Shown: in pieces, positions 26,653 to 36,313 of the stretch
Position numbering within the stretch: position 1 is the stretch's first letter
How the letters are laid out: each line of letters opens with the position of its first letter
Source of the DNA: Pseudomonas nabeulensis
Lineage (GTDB): Bacteria > Pseudomonadota > Gammaproteobacteria > Pseudomonadales > Pseudomonadaceae
NCBI RefSeq assembly: GCF_004682045.1
Contig: NZ_QUZT01000034.1
Location: forward strand, 1 to 64,000
DNA: 64,000 nucleotides
Reading direction: 5' to 3'
Position numbers and translations under genes: made by a program
The notes under the pieces: generated by a model
The model's database searches: none
Told to the model about the DNA's origin: nothing
The model's input: only the letters and a program-made list of their open reading frames with translations

Positions 26653-28077
26653 ATGGCTGTCAAAACAAATATTGACATGGTGTCAATTATGCGTGAGGGG
26701 TTGTCCAACGGGCAGGGCGTGAAGTACAAGCGCCTGTCCGATGTCATGGAACGGGGCATCCTCGAAGGCTTGATTGAACCGGGAAGAAAACTGCCGCCCC
26801 ATCGGGTGCTTTCCGACAATCTTGGCGTCACGATCGGCACCATCAGCCGGGCCTACGGCGAATTGGAACGCCTGGGGTTGGTAGTGGCACGGGTGGGGGA
26901 CGGAACGTTCGTGCGCAAGCGTGGGATGGAGCGCCAGCGCGATGAAGGTTTTCGTAACTTCAGCGAGGAACCGCGCCAGTATTTCGACATGAGCCGCAAC
27001 ATGCATATCCCAGGGCAGGAAACCGCGTTCCTGGCCCAGAGCTTCCAAACCCTGTCGACCAACGCCAAGTTCCTCCAGGACATCAGCGCCTACACCCCGG
27101 ACGCCGGCCTGCCGCGATACCGCGATGCGGGTGCGCAATGGCTGGTGCAGCGCGATTTTCACCCGATTCCCGAGCAGGTCATCTGCGTCAATGGCGGCCA
27201 GCATGGTTTGCTCTGCGCGATGATGGCGTTGCTGCGGGCGGGCGATACCGTGGTGACCGAGCAACTGACCTATCCCGGCCTTATCACGGCTGCCCGCATG
27301 CTCGGCATTCGGCTGATCGGCCTGGAAATGGACGAAGAAGGCGTGCTGCCGGGGGCGCTGGATGAAGTCTGTCGTAATCACCGGGTTTCGGCGTTGTATT
27401 GCACGCCAACCATCCAGAACCCTACAACGGCGGTTTTATCGATTCCTCGCCGAGAGGCGCTGGCTAAGGTCTGCCGCGAACACAACCTGTTGATTCTTGA
27501 AGATGAAGCCCATGGCGTTCTGGTAGAAGACCGTCCGCCACCCCTCAGTTATTTCGCGCCTGAACGTACGATCTTGATCAGCAGCTTGAGCAAGGCCGTG
27601 TCGGCCGGGTTGCGTGTGGGTTACGTACACGCACCGCCGGCGTTGGTCAGCCGTATTTCGGCGGCGCTGCGTTCGACCTGCTGGATGGCCACGCCGGTCA
27701 CCTTGGAGTTGGCGACCCAGTGGATCGAAAACGGCACGGCGGAATACCTGCTGCGTCAGCAGATCAACGAGATCAGCCGGCGCAAGGCGCTGGTGAGTGA
27801 CTTGCTGAGCGGCCTGGAATACCGCACCCACCTCAACAGCCCGCATTTCTGGATTGAAGTACCGGAGCCGTGGCGTGCGTCGGAAATCGAGGCGGAGCTC
27901 AAGCAGAATAATTACCTGATCGCCACCGCCGAGGCGTTTGCCGTGGGGCAGACGGCGGTGCCGCAGTTTATTCGGGCGAGTATTTGCAATACGTCGGGGG
28001 ATGACCAGTTGTTGCGGGCGGGGTTTGATGCGTTGGCGACGGCGTTGGGGCAGGGTGGGGGCAGGTTTCAGTTGTAG
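26653..28077 (+). CDS. MocR-type GntR/aminotransferase regulator
   Basis: The 474-residue protein joins a GntR winged helix (about 20-85, KYKRLSDVMERGILEG and PHRVLSDNLGVTIGTISRAYGELE) to a fold-type I aminotransferase domain. The PLP lysine is in SSLSKAVSAGLRVGY. MocR proteins sense PLP plus an amino acid or related metabolite. It is divergent from the exporter-sulfur operon and probably controls it. The aminotransferase domain fits an amino-acid ligand. Confidence 0.92.
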   Translation: MAVKTNIDMVSIMREGLSNGQGVKYKRLSDVMERGILEGLIEPGRKLPPHRVLSDNLGVTIGTISRAYGELERLGLVVARVGDGTFVRKRGMERQRDEGFRNFSEEPRQYFDMSRNMHIPGQETAFLAQSFQTLSTNAKFLQDISAYTPDAGLPRYRDAGAQWLVQRDFHPIPEQVICVNGGQHGLLCAMMALLRAGDTVVTEQLTYPGLITAARMLGIRLIGLEMDEEGVLPGALDEVCRNHRVSALYCTPTIQNPTTAVLSIPRREALAKVCREHNLLILEDEAHGVLVEDRPPPLSYFAPERTILISSLSKAVSAGLRVGYVHAPPALVSRISAALRSTCWMATPVTLELATQWIENGTAEYLLRQQINEISRRKALVSDLLSGLEYRTHLNSPHFWIEVPEPWRASEIEAELKQNNYLIATAEAFAVGQTAVPQFIRASICNTSGDDQLLRAGFDALATALGQGGGRFQL

Positions 28078-28098
28078 GCAGGTTTACCGCGTTATCGT

Positions 28099-28184
28099 TC
28101 ATCGGGGGCAAGCCCCCTCCCACATTGGCCGCATTCCAGAGTTGGAACTCGGTCAAAAGTGGGAGGGGGCTTACCCCCGATGGC
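28099..28184. repeat. REPIN
   Basis: An inverted REP pair between the convergent ends of the MocR gene and ppsR. The right arm carries one change (GGCTTACCCCC instead of GGCTTGCCCCC). Confidence 0.88.
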
Positions 28185-28202
28185 GCCCGCCCAGACAACT
28201 CA

Positions 28203-29021
28203 CTATTTGAACCGACGCTCCACACCCTTCTCCACGAGGATCTTCGCCGAAATCTCTTCCACCGAAAAATGCGTGGAATTGATGTGCGCAATATTCTCGC
28301 GACGGAACAGATTTTCCACTTCGCGCACTTCGAACTCGCACTGCGCATAGCTGGAATAGCGGCTGTTGGGCTTGCGCTCATTGCGGATCGCGGTGAGGCG
28401 GTCCGGGTCAATGGTCAGGCCGAACAGCTTGTGGGAATGGGCGCGCAGGGCGGCGGGCAGCGTCAGGTGCTCCATGTCGTCTTCGGTCAGCGGGTAGTTG
28501 GCCGCGCGGATACCGAATTGCATCGCCATGTACAGACAGGTCGGGGTCTTGCCGCAGCGGGACACGCCCACCAGGATCAAATCGGCCTTGTCGTAGTAGT
28601 GGGTGCGGGCGCCGTCGTCGTTGTCGAGGGCGAAGTTCACCGCCTCGATCCGCTCCATATAGTTGGAGTTGTGGCCAATGGAATGGGACTTTCCTACGGA
28701 GTACGAGGAATGCTCGCTCAGCTCTTGTTCCAGCGGCGCCAGGAACGTGGAGAAGATGTCGATCATGAAACCATTCGAAGTTGCGAGGATCTCACGGATG
28801 TCTTGATTGACGATGGTGTCGAAAATGATCGGCCGAAAACCGTCTTTTTCAGCCGCCAGATTGATTTGTTGTACCATGGCCCGCGCTTTATCCACGCTGT
28901 CGATATAGGGCCGCGTGAATTTGGCGAAGGTAATGTTTTCGAACTGCGCGAGCAGGCTTTGACCCAATGTTTCGGCGGTGATGCCGGTGCCGTCGGAGAT
29001 AAAGAAAGCAGATCGTTTCAT
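28203..29021 (-). CDS. ppsR: PEP synthase regulatory protein (kinase/pyrophosphorylase)
   Basis: PpsR inactivates PEP synthase by ADP-dependent phosphorylation and reactivates it by a Pi-dependent pyrophosphorylase reaction. The 272-residue DUF299 protein has [20 protein letters not shown] at its N-terminus and the P-loop-like [11 protein letters not shown]. The ATG at 29021 gives the family length. It is divergent from its target gene ppsA, with 177 bases between the starts. Confidence 0.95.
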   Translation of the reverse strand: MKRSAFFISDGTGITAETLGQSLLAQFENITFAKFTRPYIDSVDKARAMVQQINLAAEKDGFRPIIFDTIVNQDIREILATSNGFMIDIFSTFLAPLEQELSEHSSYSVGKSHSIGHNSNYMERIEAVNFALDNDDGARTHYYDKADLILVGVSRCGKTPTCLYMAMQFGIRAANYPLTEDDMEHLTLPAALRAHSHKLFGLTIDPDRLTAIRNERKPNSRYSSYAQCEFEVREVENLFRRENIAHINSTHFSVEEISAKILVEKGVERRFK

Positions 29022-29198
29022 TTGAGCCCTGGGCCTTAAGCTGATGGCGAATCTTGGATATGATAGGCGCGATTTTGCCGTCCCGCAGTGGGCCGCATTC
29101 TCACTTATTTTCCAGGTCCAGGCCACAAGCGCTGGCGTTCGCTCCTACTGAGCCGCCGCGTCCTGAGCTTTTCCAACACAGTTAGTGGAGAGATCACC

Positions 29199-31574
29199 TT
29201 GGTAGAGTACGTAGTTTCCCTCGATAAGCTCGGCGTCCATGATGTAGAGCACGTAGGGGGCAAGAACGCATCCCTCGGCGAGATGATCAGTAATCTTGCA
29301 GGCGCTGGTGTCTCGGTGCCCGGTGGTTTCGCCACCACGGCCCAGGCTTACCGCGATTTCCTCGAACTGAGCGGCCTCAACGCTCAGATCCACGCCGCGC
29401 TGGACGCACTGGACGTCGACGACGTCAACGCCCTGGCCAAGACCGGTGCCCAGATCCGCCAATGGATCATGGAAGCCGAGTTCCCCGAGCAACTCAACGA
29501 AGAAATCCGTACCGCGTTTGCCGCGTTGTCGGCCGGTAACCCGGACGTCGCGGTGGCCGTGCGTTCCTCGGCCACCGCCGAAGACTTGCCGGACGCTTCC
29601 TTCGCCGGTCAGCAAGAGACCTTCCTGAACATCCGCGGCGTGGAAAACGTGATCCGTGCGGCCAAGGAAGTGTTCGCTTCGCTGTTCAACGACCGCGCCA
29701 TTTCCTACCGCGTGCACCAGGGTTTCGACCACAAGCTGGTGGCCCTGTCTGCCGGTGTGCAGCGCATGGTGCGCTCGGAAACCGGCACCGCCGGCGTGAT
29801 GTTCACCCTGGACACCGAATCCGGTTTCCGTGACGTGGTGTTTATCACCGGCGCCTACGGCCTGGGCGAAACCGTTGTACAAGGCGCGGTCAACCCCGAC
29901 GAATTCTATGTGCACAAGGGCACCCTCGAAGCGGGTCGCCCGGCCATCCTGCGCCGTAACCTGGGCAGCAAGGCCATCAAGATGATCTACGGCGACGAGG
30001 CCAAGGCCGGTCGCTCGGTGAAAACCGTTGAAGTCGACAAGGCCGAGCGCGCGCGCTTCTGCCTCACCGACGCAGAAGTCAGCGAGTTGGCCAAGCAAGC
30101 GATGATCATCGAAAAGCACTACAAGTGCCCGATGGACATCGAGTGGGCCAAAGACGGCGACGACGGCAAGCTGTACATCGTGCAGGCCCGTCCGGAAACC
30201 GTGAAGAGCCGCACTTCGGCCAATGTCATGGAACGCTACCTGCTGAAAGAAACCGGCACCGTGCTGGTGGAAGGCCGTGCCATCGGCCAGCGCATCGGCG
30301 CCGGCAAGGTGCGGATCATCAAAGACGTGTCCGAAATGGACAAAGTCCAGCCAGGTGACGTACTGGTCTCCGACATGACCGACCCGGACTGGGAACCGGT
30401 GATGAAGCGCGCCAGCGCCATCGTCACCAACCGTGGCGGGCGTACCTGCCACGCGGCGATCATCGCCCGTGAGCTGGGCATCCCGGCAGTCGTGGGCTGC
30501 GGCAACGCGACCCAGCTGTTGAAAGACGGCCAGGGCGTGACCGTGTCCTGTGCCGAAGGCGACACCGGCTTCATCTTCGAAGGCGAGCTGGGCTTCGATA
30601 TCAAGCAAAACTCCATCGATGCCATGCCCGACCTGCCGTTCAAGATCATGATGAACGTCGGCAACCCGGACCGTGCCTTTGACTTCGCGCAGTTGCCGAA
30701 TGCCGGTGTGGGTCTGGCCCGCCTCGAGTTCATCATCAACCGCATGATCGGCGTGCACCCCAAGGCCTTGTTGAACTACGACGGTCTGCCGCTGGACATC
30801 AAGGAAAGCGTCGACAAGCGCATCGCTGGCTACAACGACCCGGTGGGCTTCTACGTCGAGAAGCTGGTGGAAGGCATCAGCACCCTGGCGGCGGCGTTCT
30901 ACCCGAAAAAGGTCATCGTGCGCCTGTCGGACTTCAAGTCCAACGAATACGCGAACCTGATCGGCGGCAAGCTTTACGAGCCGGAAGAAGAAAACCCGAT
31001 GCTGGGCTTCCGTGGCGCCTCGCGTTACATCAGCGAAGCGTTCCGTGACTGCTTCGAGCTCGAATGCCGTGCCCTCAAGCGCGTGCGCAACGAGATGGGC
31101 CTGGATAACGTCGAGATCATGGTGCCGTTCGTGCGCACCTTGGGCGAAGCGAGCCAGGTCATCGACTTGCTGGCGGAAAACGGCCTGTCCCGTGGCGAAA
31201 ACGGCCTGCGCGTCATCATGATGTGCGAACTGCCGTCCAACGCGATCCTGGCCGAAGAGTTCCTGGAGTTCTTCGACGGCTTCTCCATCGGCTCCAACGA
31301 CCTGACCCAGCTCACCCTGGGCCTGGACCGTGACTCCGGGATCATCGCGCACCTGTTCGACGAGCGTAACCCGGCAGTCAAGAAGCTGCTGGCCAACGCC
31401 ATCCAGGCCTGTAACAAGGCCGGCAAGTACATCGGTATCTGCGGCCAAGGCCCTTCCGATCACCCTGACCTGGCCAAATGGTTGATGGAGCAGGGCATCG
31501 AAAGCGTCTCGCTGAACCCGGACTCCGTGCTGGAAACCTGGTTCTTCCTGGCGGAAGGCCAAGCGTCCGCCTAA
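29199..31574 (+). CDS. ppsA: Phosphoenolpyruvate synthase
   Basis: PpsA makes PEP from pyruvate and ATP for gluconeogenesis. The 791-residue protein shows the N-terminal nucleotide-binding domain ([30 protein letters not shown]), the phosphohistidine swivel domain [21 protein letters not shown] (His418), and the C-terminal PEP/pyruvate-binding barrel with [13 protein letters not shown] and [13 protein letters not shown] at 29199, after GTGGAGAGATCACC, gives the N-terminus [12 protein letters not shown] known in Pseudomonas. A terminator pair follows. Confidence 0.95.
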   Translation: MVEYVVSLDKLGVHDVEHVGGKNASLGEMISNLAGAGVSVPGGFATTAQAYRDFLELSGLNAQIHAALDALDVDDVNALAKTGAQIRQWIMEAEFPEQLNEEIRTAFAALSAGNPDVAVAVRSSATAEDLPDASFAGQQETFLNIRGVENVIRAAKEVFASLFNDRAISYRVHQGFDHKLVALSAGVQRMVRSETGTAGVMFTLDTESGFRDVVFITGAYGLGETVVQGAVNPDEFYVHKGTLEAGRPAILRRNLGSKAIKMIYGDEAKAGRSVKTVEVDKAERARFCLTDAEVSELAKQAMIIEKHYKCPMDIEWAKDGDDGKLYIVQARPETVKSRTSANVMERYLLKETGTVLVEGRAIGQRIGAGKVRIIKDVSEMDKVQPGDVLVSDMTDPDWEPVMKRASAIVTNRGGRTCHAAIIARELGIPAVVGCGNATQLLKDGQGVTVSCAEGDTGFIFEGELGFDIKQNSIDAMPDLPFKIMMNVGNPDRAFDFAQLPNAGVGLARLEFIINRMIGVHPKALLNYDGLPLDIKESVDKRIAGYNDPVGFYVEKLVEGISTLAAAFYPKKVIVRLSDFKSNEYANLIGGKLYEPEEENPMLGFRGASRYISEAFRDCFELECRALKRVRNEMGLDNVEIMVPFVRTLGEASQVIDLLAENGLSRGENGLRVIMMCELPSNAILAEEFLEFFDGFSIGSNDLTQLTLGLDRDSGIIAHLFDERNPAVKKLLANAIQACNKAGKYIGICGQGPSDHPDLAKWLMEQGIESVSLNPDSVLETWFFLAEGQASA

Positions 31575-31591
31575 GGCCGTTACGTCAAAAG

Positions 31592-31625
31592 TGCCGATCA
31601 CTCCTCGAGGGTGGTCGGCATTCTT
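31592..31625 (+). terminator. Hairpin after ppsA, possible terminator
   Basis: The arms TGCCGATCAC and GTGGTCGGCA pair over ten bases (one U-G wobble) around a nine-base loop. TTCTT follows, so the U-tract is short. Confidence 0.5.
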
Positions 31626-31634
31626 ATCTGTACA

Positions 31635-31667
31635 GGGCGGCAATCCCCGCGGACGCCGCCCTTTTTT
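31635..31667 (+). terminator. Strong rho-independent terminator after ppsA
   Basis: The arms GGGCGGC (31635-31641) and GCCGCCC (31655-31661) are followed at once by TTTTTT. The hairpin ends 13 bases before the start of the next gene, so that gene's transcription must begin inside it or pass through it. Confidence 0.8.
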
Positions 31668-31680
31668 GTGCAAGAGCATT

Positions 31681-32670
31681 ATGCAAAGCAGCAGCAACCT
31701 GTTTCCTGTCGCCCTGATCAGCGCTGAACGTCGGGGCGATCTGAGTGAAGATGTGTACCGCCTTAAACCCGGTAACAGCCCCGACCACACGGTCGAGCTG
31801 GCGGTTACCCGTTTGGGCCTGGCCGATGTCCCGGAAAACCGGGGCATCCCGGTTATTTTGTTGCATGGCAGTTTTTCCAACCGACGCTTCTGGTATTCGC
31901 CCAAGGGCATTGGCCTGGGCGCTTACCTGGCGCGCCAGGGTTTTGATGTGTGGATCCCGGAAATGCGTGGACATGGCTTATCCAAGCGCAATCATGACTA
32001 CGCCAAAAACCGCGTCGCCGACTATGCGCGCTACGACTTGCCGGCGATTGGCGCGTTTGTACGTGAGCAAAGTGGTCAGATTCCCCACTGGATTGGCCAT
32101 TCCCTGGGGGGCATCAGTTTGGCTGCTGCGCTGGGTGGGCACTACCTGGGCGCGTCCGCAGCAGCGTCGGTGGCATTGTTTGGCTCTCAAGTCAGCCGCA
32201 CGCACTGGCCGTTGAAACTGCCGCCGGTGGAGTGGACGGGGCGCTTGCTGTTGAAGCGCTTCGGCGAGCTTTCCGGTTCCCGCTTCAAGCGCGGTCCGGA
32301 GGATGAGCCGGCGGGCGTGTTGATCGAAGCCATGCGCTGGAATGGCCTGTTCGGACGTTTTGGCGAAGGCAAGCACGATTGGTGGAAGGGCTTGGCAGAT
32401 GTTGATGTGCCGCTGTTGGCGGTGGGTGCAGCGGGTGATCATCAAGATCCGGATTGGGCCTGTCGCAAGCTGTTCGAGCAGGTCGGTTCCGAGCATCGCC
32501 AGTACCTGTGCCTCGGACGTCAGCAAGGTTTCACCGGGGACTTCGGGCATGTGGAAATGCTGGTCAGCAAACCTGCCCAGGCCGAAGTGTGGCCGCTGGT
32601 GGCGCAATGGTTGAAGGACCCGCTCACACCTTTGTTCGGCGCGCCGGCCGAGGGGTTGGCCACGGTTTGA
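31681..32670 (+). CDS. Alpha/beta hydrolase
   Basis: The 329-residue protein has the alpha/beta hydrolase fold: the oxyanion region ILLHGSFSNRRFW, the nucleophile elbow IGHSLGGISLA, and late Asp/His candidates in GDHQDPDW and DFGHVEML. I recall a homologue in the same position between ppsA and rraA in P. aeruginosa. The substrate is unknown. The start at 31681 is close behind a strong terminator, so a separate promoter is likely. Confidence 0.85.
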   Translation: MQSSSNLFPVALISAERRGDLSEDVYRLKPGNSPDHTVELAVTRLGLADVPENRGIPVILLHGSFSNRRFWYSPKGIGLGAYLARQGFDVWIPEMRGHGLSKRNHDYAKNRVADYARYDLPAIGAFVREQSGQIPHWIGHSLGGISLAAALGGHYLGASAAASVALFGSQVSRTHWPLKLPPVEWTGRLLLKRFGELSGSRFKRGPEDEPAGVLIEAMRWNGLFGRFGEGKHDWWKGLADVDVPLLAVGAAGDHQDPDWACRKLFEQVGSEHRQYLCLGRQQGFTGDFGHVEMLVSKPAQAEVWPLVAQWLKDPLTPLFGAPAEGLATV

Positions 32671-32856
32671 CGGAGCGCTCTGCCAAGGGCGTTTCGCTCA
32701 TGGCGGGTTGCGGCTAAGATATGACGCGCTGAGCGCTTCTGGTCATATTCAGTCGCGCAGTGGTTATTGCGTTGCGGCGCAGTGAGTGGGATGTTGCTCG
32801 CCTGCTGCGACCGGTACTTCTTGAAAGACACTTCTTTGCCAGAAAGGAATTTTTCG

Positions 32857-33348
32857 ATGAACCATTACGTGACCCCCGACCTGTGCGACGCCTACCCGGA
32901 ACTCGTGCAGGTGCTCGAGCCGATGTTCAGCAACTTCGGTGGCCGAGACTCCTTTGGTGGCGAGATTGTCACCATCAAGTGCTTCGAGGATAACTCGCTG
33001 GTCAAGGAACAAGCCGACCAGCCGGGCGCCGGCAAGGTGCTGGTGGTCGACGGTGGTGGTTCCCTGCGACGCGCCTTGCTGGGCGACATGATCGCCGAGA
33101 AGGCCGCAAAAAACGGTTGGGAAGGGCTGGTGATCTACGGGTGTATCCGTGATGTCGACGTCATCGCCCAGACCGACCTGGGGGTGCAGGCCCTGGCGAC
33201 CCACCCGATGAAGACCGACAAGCGCGGCATCGGCGACCTGAACGTGGTGGTCACCTTTGCCGGCGTGACCTTCCGCCCAGGTGAATACATCTACGCCGAC
33301 AATAACGGCGTGATCGTGTCGCCCAGCCCACTGAAAATGCCTGAATAA
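32857..33348 (+). CDS. rraA: RraA family protein (ribonuclease E activity regulator type)
   Basis: The 163-residue protein matches RraA, the trimeric protein that binds RNase E and lowers its activity in E. coli. Typical stretches are [15 protein letters not shown] and [14 protein letters not shown]. Related proteins are 4-hydroxy-4-methyl-2-oxoglutarate aldolases, and this single domain alone does not exclude that activity. The ribosome binding site is AGAAAGGAATT. Confidence 0.9.
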   Translation: MNHYVTPDLCDAYPELVQVLEPMFSNFGGRDSFGGEIVTIKCFEDNSLVKEQADQPGAGKVLVVDGGGSLRRALLGDMIAEKAAKNGWEGLVIYGCIRDVDVIAQTDLGVQALATHPMKTDKRGIGDLNVVVTFAGVTFRPGEYIYADNNGVIVSPSPLKMPE

Positions 33349-33372
33349 ACCGCAATAACCGACGGGGTGAGG

Positions 33373-34368
33373 ATGTTCGAGGAAGAAAACGCGCAATGGG
33401 GGCTGGTGCATGCCCTGGTGCTGGACGGTAAAGGCGGTGCGCGTTCGATTGCCCGAACTGAGCTCGACGACTTGCAACTGCAGCCCCAGGAAAGCCTGTG
33501 GCTGCATTGGGATCGCAGCCACCCGCAAACCCAGACCTGGCTGCGCAAATCCAGTGGGCTGAGCGAATTCGCCTGTGACCTGCTGCTGGAGGAGAACACC
33601 CGCCCACGCTTGTTGCCACTGCCGGATTCGGAACTGCTGCTGTTCCTGCGTGGGGTCAACCTCAACCCGGGGGCGGAGCCGGAAGACATGGTCTCGGTGC
33701 GCATTTTCGCCGCTGCCAGCCGGGTGATCTCCTTGCGTTTACGTCCGCTGCGCGCCACTGATGAACTGCTGGTGCAGTTGGCGGATGGCAAAGGGCCGAA
33801 AACCGCGTCAGAACTTATCCTTTATATGGCGCAGTACCTGACCAATAAAGTGCAGGATCTGGTCACCGACCTGTCTGAAATCGTCGACGGCGAAGAAGAA
33901 AAACTCGACGCCGACGAACGGTATACCCCAGAACATGGCAGCGTCCTGCAGATCCGTCGGCGGGCGGCTGGGCTCAAGCGATTTTTGGCGCCACAGCGGG
34001 ATATTTTTGCCCAGCTCACGCGGATCAAGTTGCCGTGGTTTTGCGATGACGATGCGGACTATTGGAACGAATTGAACAACAGCCTGACCCGCTACCTGGA
34101 AGAGCTCGAATTGACTCGGGAGCGCGTGGGGCTTGTGCTTGAGGCCGAAGACCGGCGCTTGAGCGTGCGCATGAATCGCACCATGTACCGCTTCGGGATC
34201 ATTACCGGGATCTTCCTGCCGATGAGTTTTCTTACCGGCCTGCTGGGTATAAACGTCGGCGGGATTCCGTTCTCCGGCGACCCCTACGGGTTCGCGATTG
34301 CCTGCCTGATGATGGTGGTGGTGGCGCTGGGACAATGGTGGCTTTTTCGACGATTGCGCTGGGTTTGA
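33373..34368 (+). CDS. cmaX: CorA-family Mg2+/Zn2+ transporter CmaX
   Basis: The 331-residue protein has a large cytoplasmic domain and two C-terminal transmembrane helices of the CorA/ZntB superfamily, with the pore signature TGLLGINVGGIP (GIN in place of GMN). It heads the cmaX-crfX-cmpX-sigX-oprF region known from Pseudomonas. The ATG at 33373 follows GGGGTGAGG. Transport of Mg2+ versus Zn2+ cannot be decided from the sequence. Confidence 0.9.
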   Translation: MFEEENAQWGLVHALVLDGKGGARSIARTELDDLQLQPQESLWLHWDRSHPQTQTWLRKSSGLSEFACDLLLEENTRPRLLPLPDSELLLFLRGVNLNPGAEPEDMVSVRIFAAASRVISLRLRPLRATDELLVQLADGKGPKTASELILYMAQYLTNKVQDLVTDLSEIVDGEEEKLDADERYTPEHGSVLQIRRRAAGLKRFLAPQRDIFAQLTRIKLPWFCDDDADYWNELNNSLTRYLEELELTRERVGLVLEAEDRRLSVRMNRTMYRFGIITGIFLPMSFLTGLLGINVGGIPFSGDPYGFAIACLMMVVVALGQWWLFRRLRWV

Positions 34369-34454
34369 CCTGAATATGAGCTGAACGTAGGAAGGGTCCT
34401 ATGTGACCCCAAGAATTTAACCCTCGTCTTTTAAAACACTTGCGAGAGGTCTTT

Positions 34455-34700
34455 ATGCACGATCCGTTCGAACAGTCTTTGCGTGACATGCTCAATGCTT
34501 CGCCGTCCAACCGTGACGACGATGCCTGCCTGGGCCGCGTGTTGAAAACCGCCAACCGCCAGGTAGGGGCGGGCGATCTGTTCGGCCTGCTCGGGCGCTG
34601 GTTGCCGGCGTTGATGATGGCCCTGAACAACGGTTCGGCCCACGTCTCACCGGTTTCCCGCCGTAAACCTCTTGCTCGCACTGCTGATAAGGCTGATTGA
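34455..34700 (+). CDS. crfX: Small conserved protein CrfX
   Basis: This 81-residue hydrophilic protein (MHDPFEQSLRDMLNAS) lies between cmaX and cmpX and matches CrfX by position, size and sequence style. Its function is not established. The ribosome binding site GCGAGAGG precedes the ATG. Confidence 0.88.
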   Translation: MHDPFEQSLRDMLNASPSNRDDDACLGRVLKTANRQVGAGDLFGLLGRWLPALMMALNNGSAHVSPVSRRKPLARTADKAD

Positions 34701-34702
34701 AT

Positions 34703-35527
34703 ATGGAACTTGATCTCTGGACCCAGAGCCTGGTCACCGCGATGACCGCATTGTGGACCAAGGTGGCGAATTTCATTCCCAACCTGTTTGGTGCGCTGGT
34801 CCTGGTGTTGCTGGGTTTTGTCGTGGCCAAGTTGCTCGACACCCTGCTGTCCAAACTGCTCGCCAAATTGGGCCTCGACCGATTGATGGCGGGCACCGGC
34901 CTGACCAAACTGTTGGGGCGCGCCGGGCTGCAAGTACCGATCTCTACGCTGATCGGCAAGATCGTTTATTGGTTCGTTCTGCTTATTTTTCTGGTTTCTG
35001 CGGCTCAATCCCTTGGACTTGAGCGAGTTTCAGCTACGCTCGACATGCTGGCGCTGTATTTGCCGAAAGTTTTCGGCGGCGCGCTGGTACTGCTGGTAGG
35101 TGTTCTGCTGGCGCAACTGGCCAATGGCCTGGTGCGCGGCGCCGCTGAAGGCGTGGGGCTGGACTATGCTGCCGGCTTGGGGCGAATTGCCCAGGGGCTG
35201 GTCATCATCATCAGTATTTCGGTCGCGATCAGCCAGTTGGAGGTCAAGACTGACCTGCTGAACCACGTGATTGTGATTGTTTTGATTACCGTTGGTCTGG
35301 CCGTTGCGTTGGCCATGGGGTTGGGGAGCCGGGAAATTGCCGGTCAGATTCTTGCGGGAATCTATGTGCGCGAGCTGTATCAGGTTGGGCAACAGGTGCG
35401 TGTAGGCGAGGTCGAAGGGCAGATCGAGGAGATCGGCACAGTCAAGACGACGGTGCTGACCGATGACGGCGACCTGGTGTCGTTGTCCAATCGGATTCTC
35501 CTGGAGCAGCAGGTCAGTAGCCGCTAA
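34703..35527 (+). CDS. cmpX: Conserved membrane protein CmpX, mechanosensitive-channel-like
   Basis: The 274-residue protein has about four transmembrane helices (ANFIPNLFGALVLVLLGFVVAKLL and others). A short MscS-like beta domain follows at the C-terminus (QQVRVGEVEGQIEEIGTVKTTVL). In Pseudomonas, cmpX affects SigX activity and cell envelope stress. It starts two bases after crfX, so the genes are co-translated. The ATG at 34703 is preferred over the TTG at 34697. Confidence 0.9.
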   Translation: MELDLWTQSLVTAMTALWTKVANFIPNLFGALVLVLLGFVVAKLLDTLLSKLLAKLGLDRLMAGTGLTKLLGRAGLQVPISTLIGKIVYWFVLLIFLVSAAQSLGLERVSATLDMLALYLPKVFGGALVLLVGVLLAQLANGLVRGAAEGVGLDYAAGLGRIAQGLVIIISISVAISQLEVKTDLLNHVIVIVLITVGLAVALAMGLGSREIAGQILAGIYVRELYQVGQQVRVGEVEGQIEEIGTVKTTVLTDDGDLVSLSNRILLEQQVSSR

Positions 35528-35615
35528 TCCGGCAAAACCCTGCTAATGTACGCCGCCGCAATCCCGGCTGACCGGGCTGTGGCGGACATTGACCTGACTG
35601 TCGGCACGACTTGTT

Positions 35616-36206
35616 TTGAATAAAGCCCAAACGCTGTCCACGCGCTATGACCCCCGTGAGCTCTCTGATGAGGAGTTGGTCGCGCGCTCGCACACGGAGC
35701 TGTTTCACGTAACACGCGCGTACGAAGAATTGATGCGCAGATATCAACGCACTCTGTTCAACGTTTGTTCAAGGTATTTAGGGAACGATAGAGATGCGGA
35801 TGATGTCTGTCAGGAAGTGATGCTCAAGGTGCTGTATGGCCTGAAGAACTTCGAGGGCAAATCGAAGTTCAAGACATGGCTATATAGCATCACGTACAAC
35901 GAGTGCATCACGCAGTATCGTAAGGAACGGCGAAAGCGTCGCTTGATGGACGCTTTGAGTCTGGACCCCCTTGAGGAAGCGTCGGAAGAAAAGACGCCGG
36001 CCCCCGAGGAGAAGGGTGGACTCGATCGCTGGTTGGTGCATGTGAACCCGATTGACCGGGAAATTCTGGTGCTACGTTTTGTCGCAGAACTGGAATTTCA
36101 GGAAATCGCTGACATTATGCATATGGGTTTGAGTGCTACAAAAATGCGTTACAAACGTGCTCTTGATAAATTACGTGAGAAATTTGCGGGCGAGACTGAA
36201 ACTTAG
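35616..36206 (+). CDS. sigX: ECF sigma factor SigX
   Basis: This 196-residue ECF sigma factor controls oprF and membrane-lipid genes in Pseudomonas. Region 2 contains YLGNDRDADDVCQEVMLKVLYGL, and region 4 contains REILVLRFVAELEFQEIADIMHMGLSATKMRYKRA. The start is a TTG at 35616 (MNKAQTLSTRYDPRELSDEE), as I recall for P. aeruginosa SigX. No anti-sigma gene follows, and cmpX lies directly upstream. Confidence 0.94.
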   Translation: MNKAQTLSTRYDPRELSDEELVARSHTELFHVTRAYEELMRRYQRTLFNVCSRYLGNDRDADDVCQEVMLKVLYGLKNFEGKSKFKTWLYSITYNECITQYRKERRKRRLMDALSLDPLEEASEEKTPAPEEKGGLDRWLVHVNPIDREILVLRFVAELEFQEIADIMHMGLSATKMRYKRALDKLREKFAGETET

Positions 36207-36262
36207 TGCGTGGCAAATATCTCTTACGTGTAGGCAAGTTCTGTTAGACTTGTCGCCGAGTT

Positions 36263-36281
36263 GTCCCCCGGTTTGTGGGAC
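36263..36281 (+). terminator. Short hairpin between sigX and oprF
   Basis: GTCCC and GGGAC pair around a nine-base loop 32 bases before the oprF start, followed by TGCTTT. It could attenuate read-through from sigX or belong to the oprF leader. Confidence 0.3.
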
Positions 36282-36313
36282 TGCTTTACAATCACCAGAT
36301 GGGGATTTAACGG

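Noticed and set aside
29145-31910. Very long open frame antisense to ppsA
   Set aside because: Same composition effect. ppsA is unmistakable on the plus strand.
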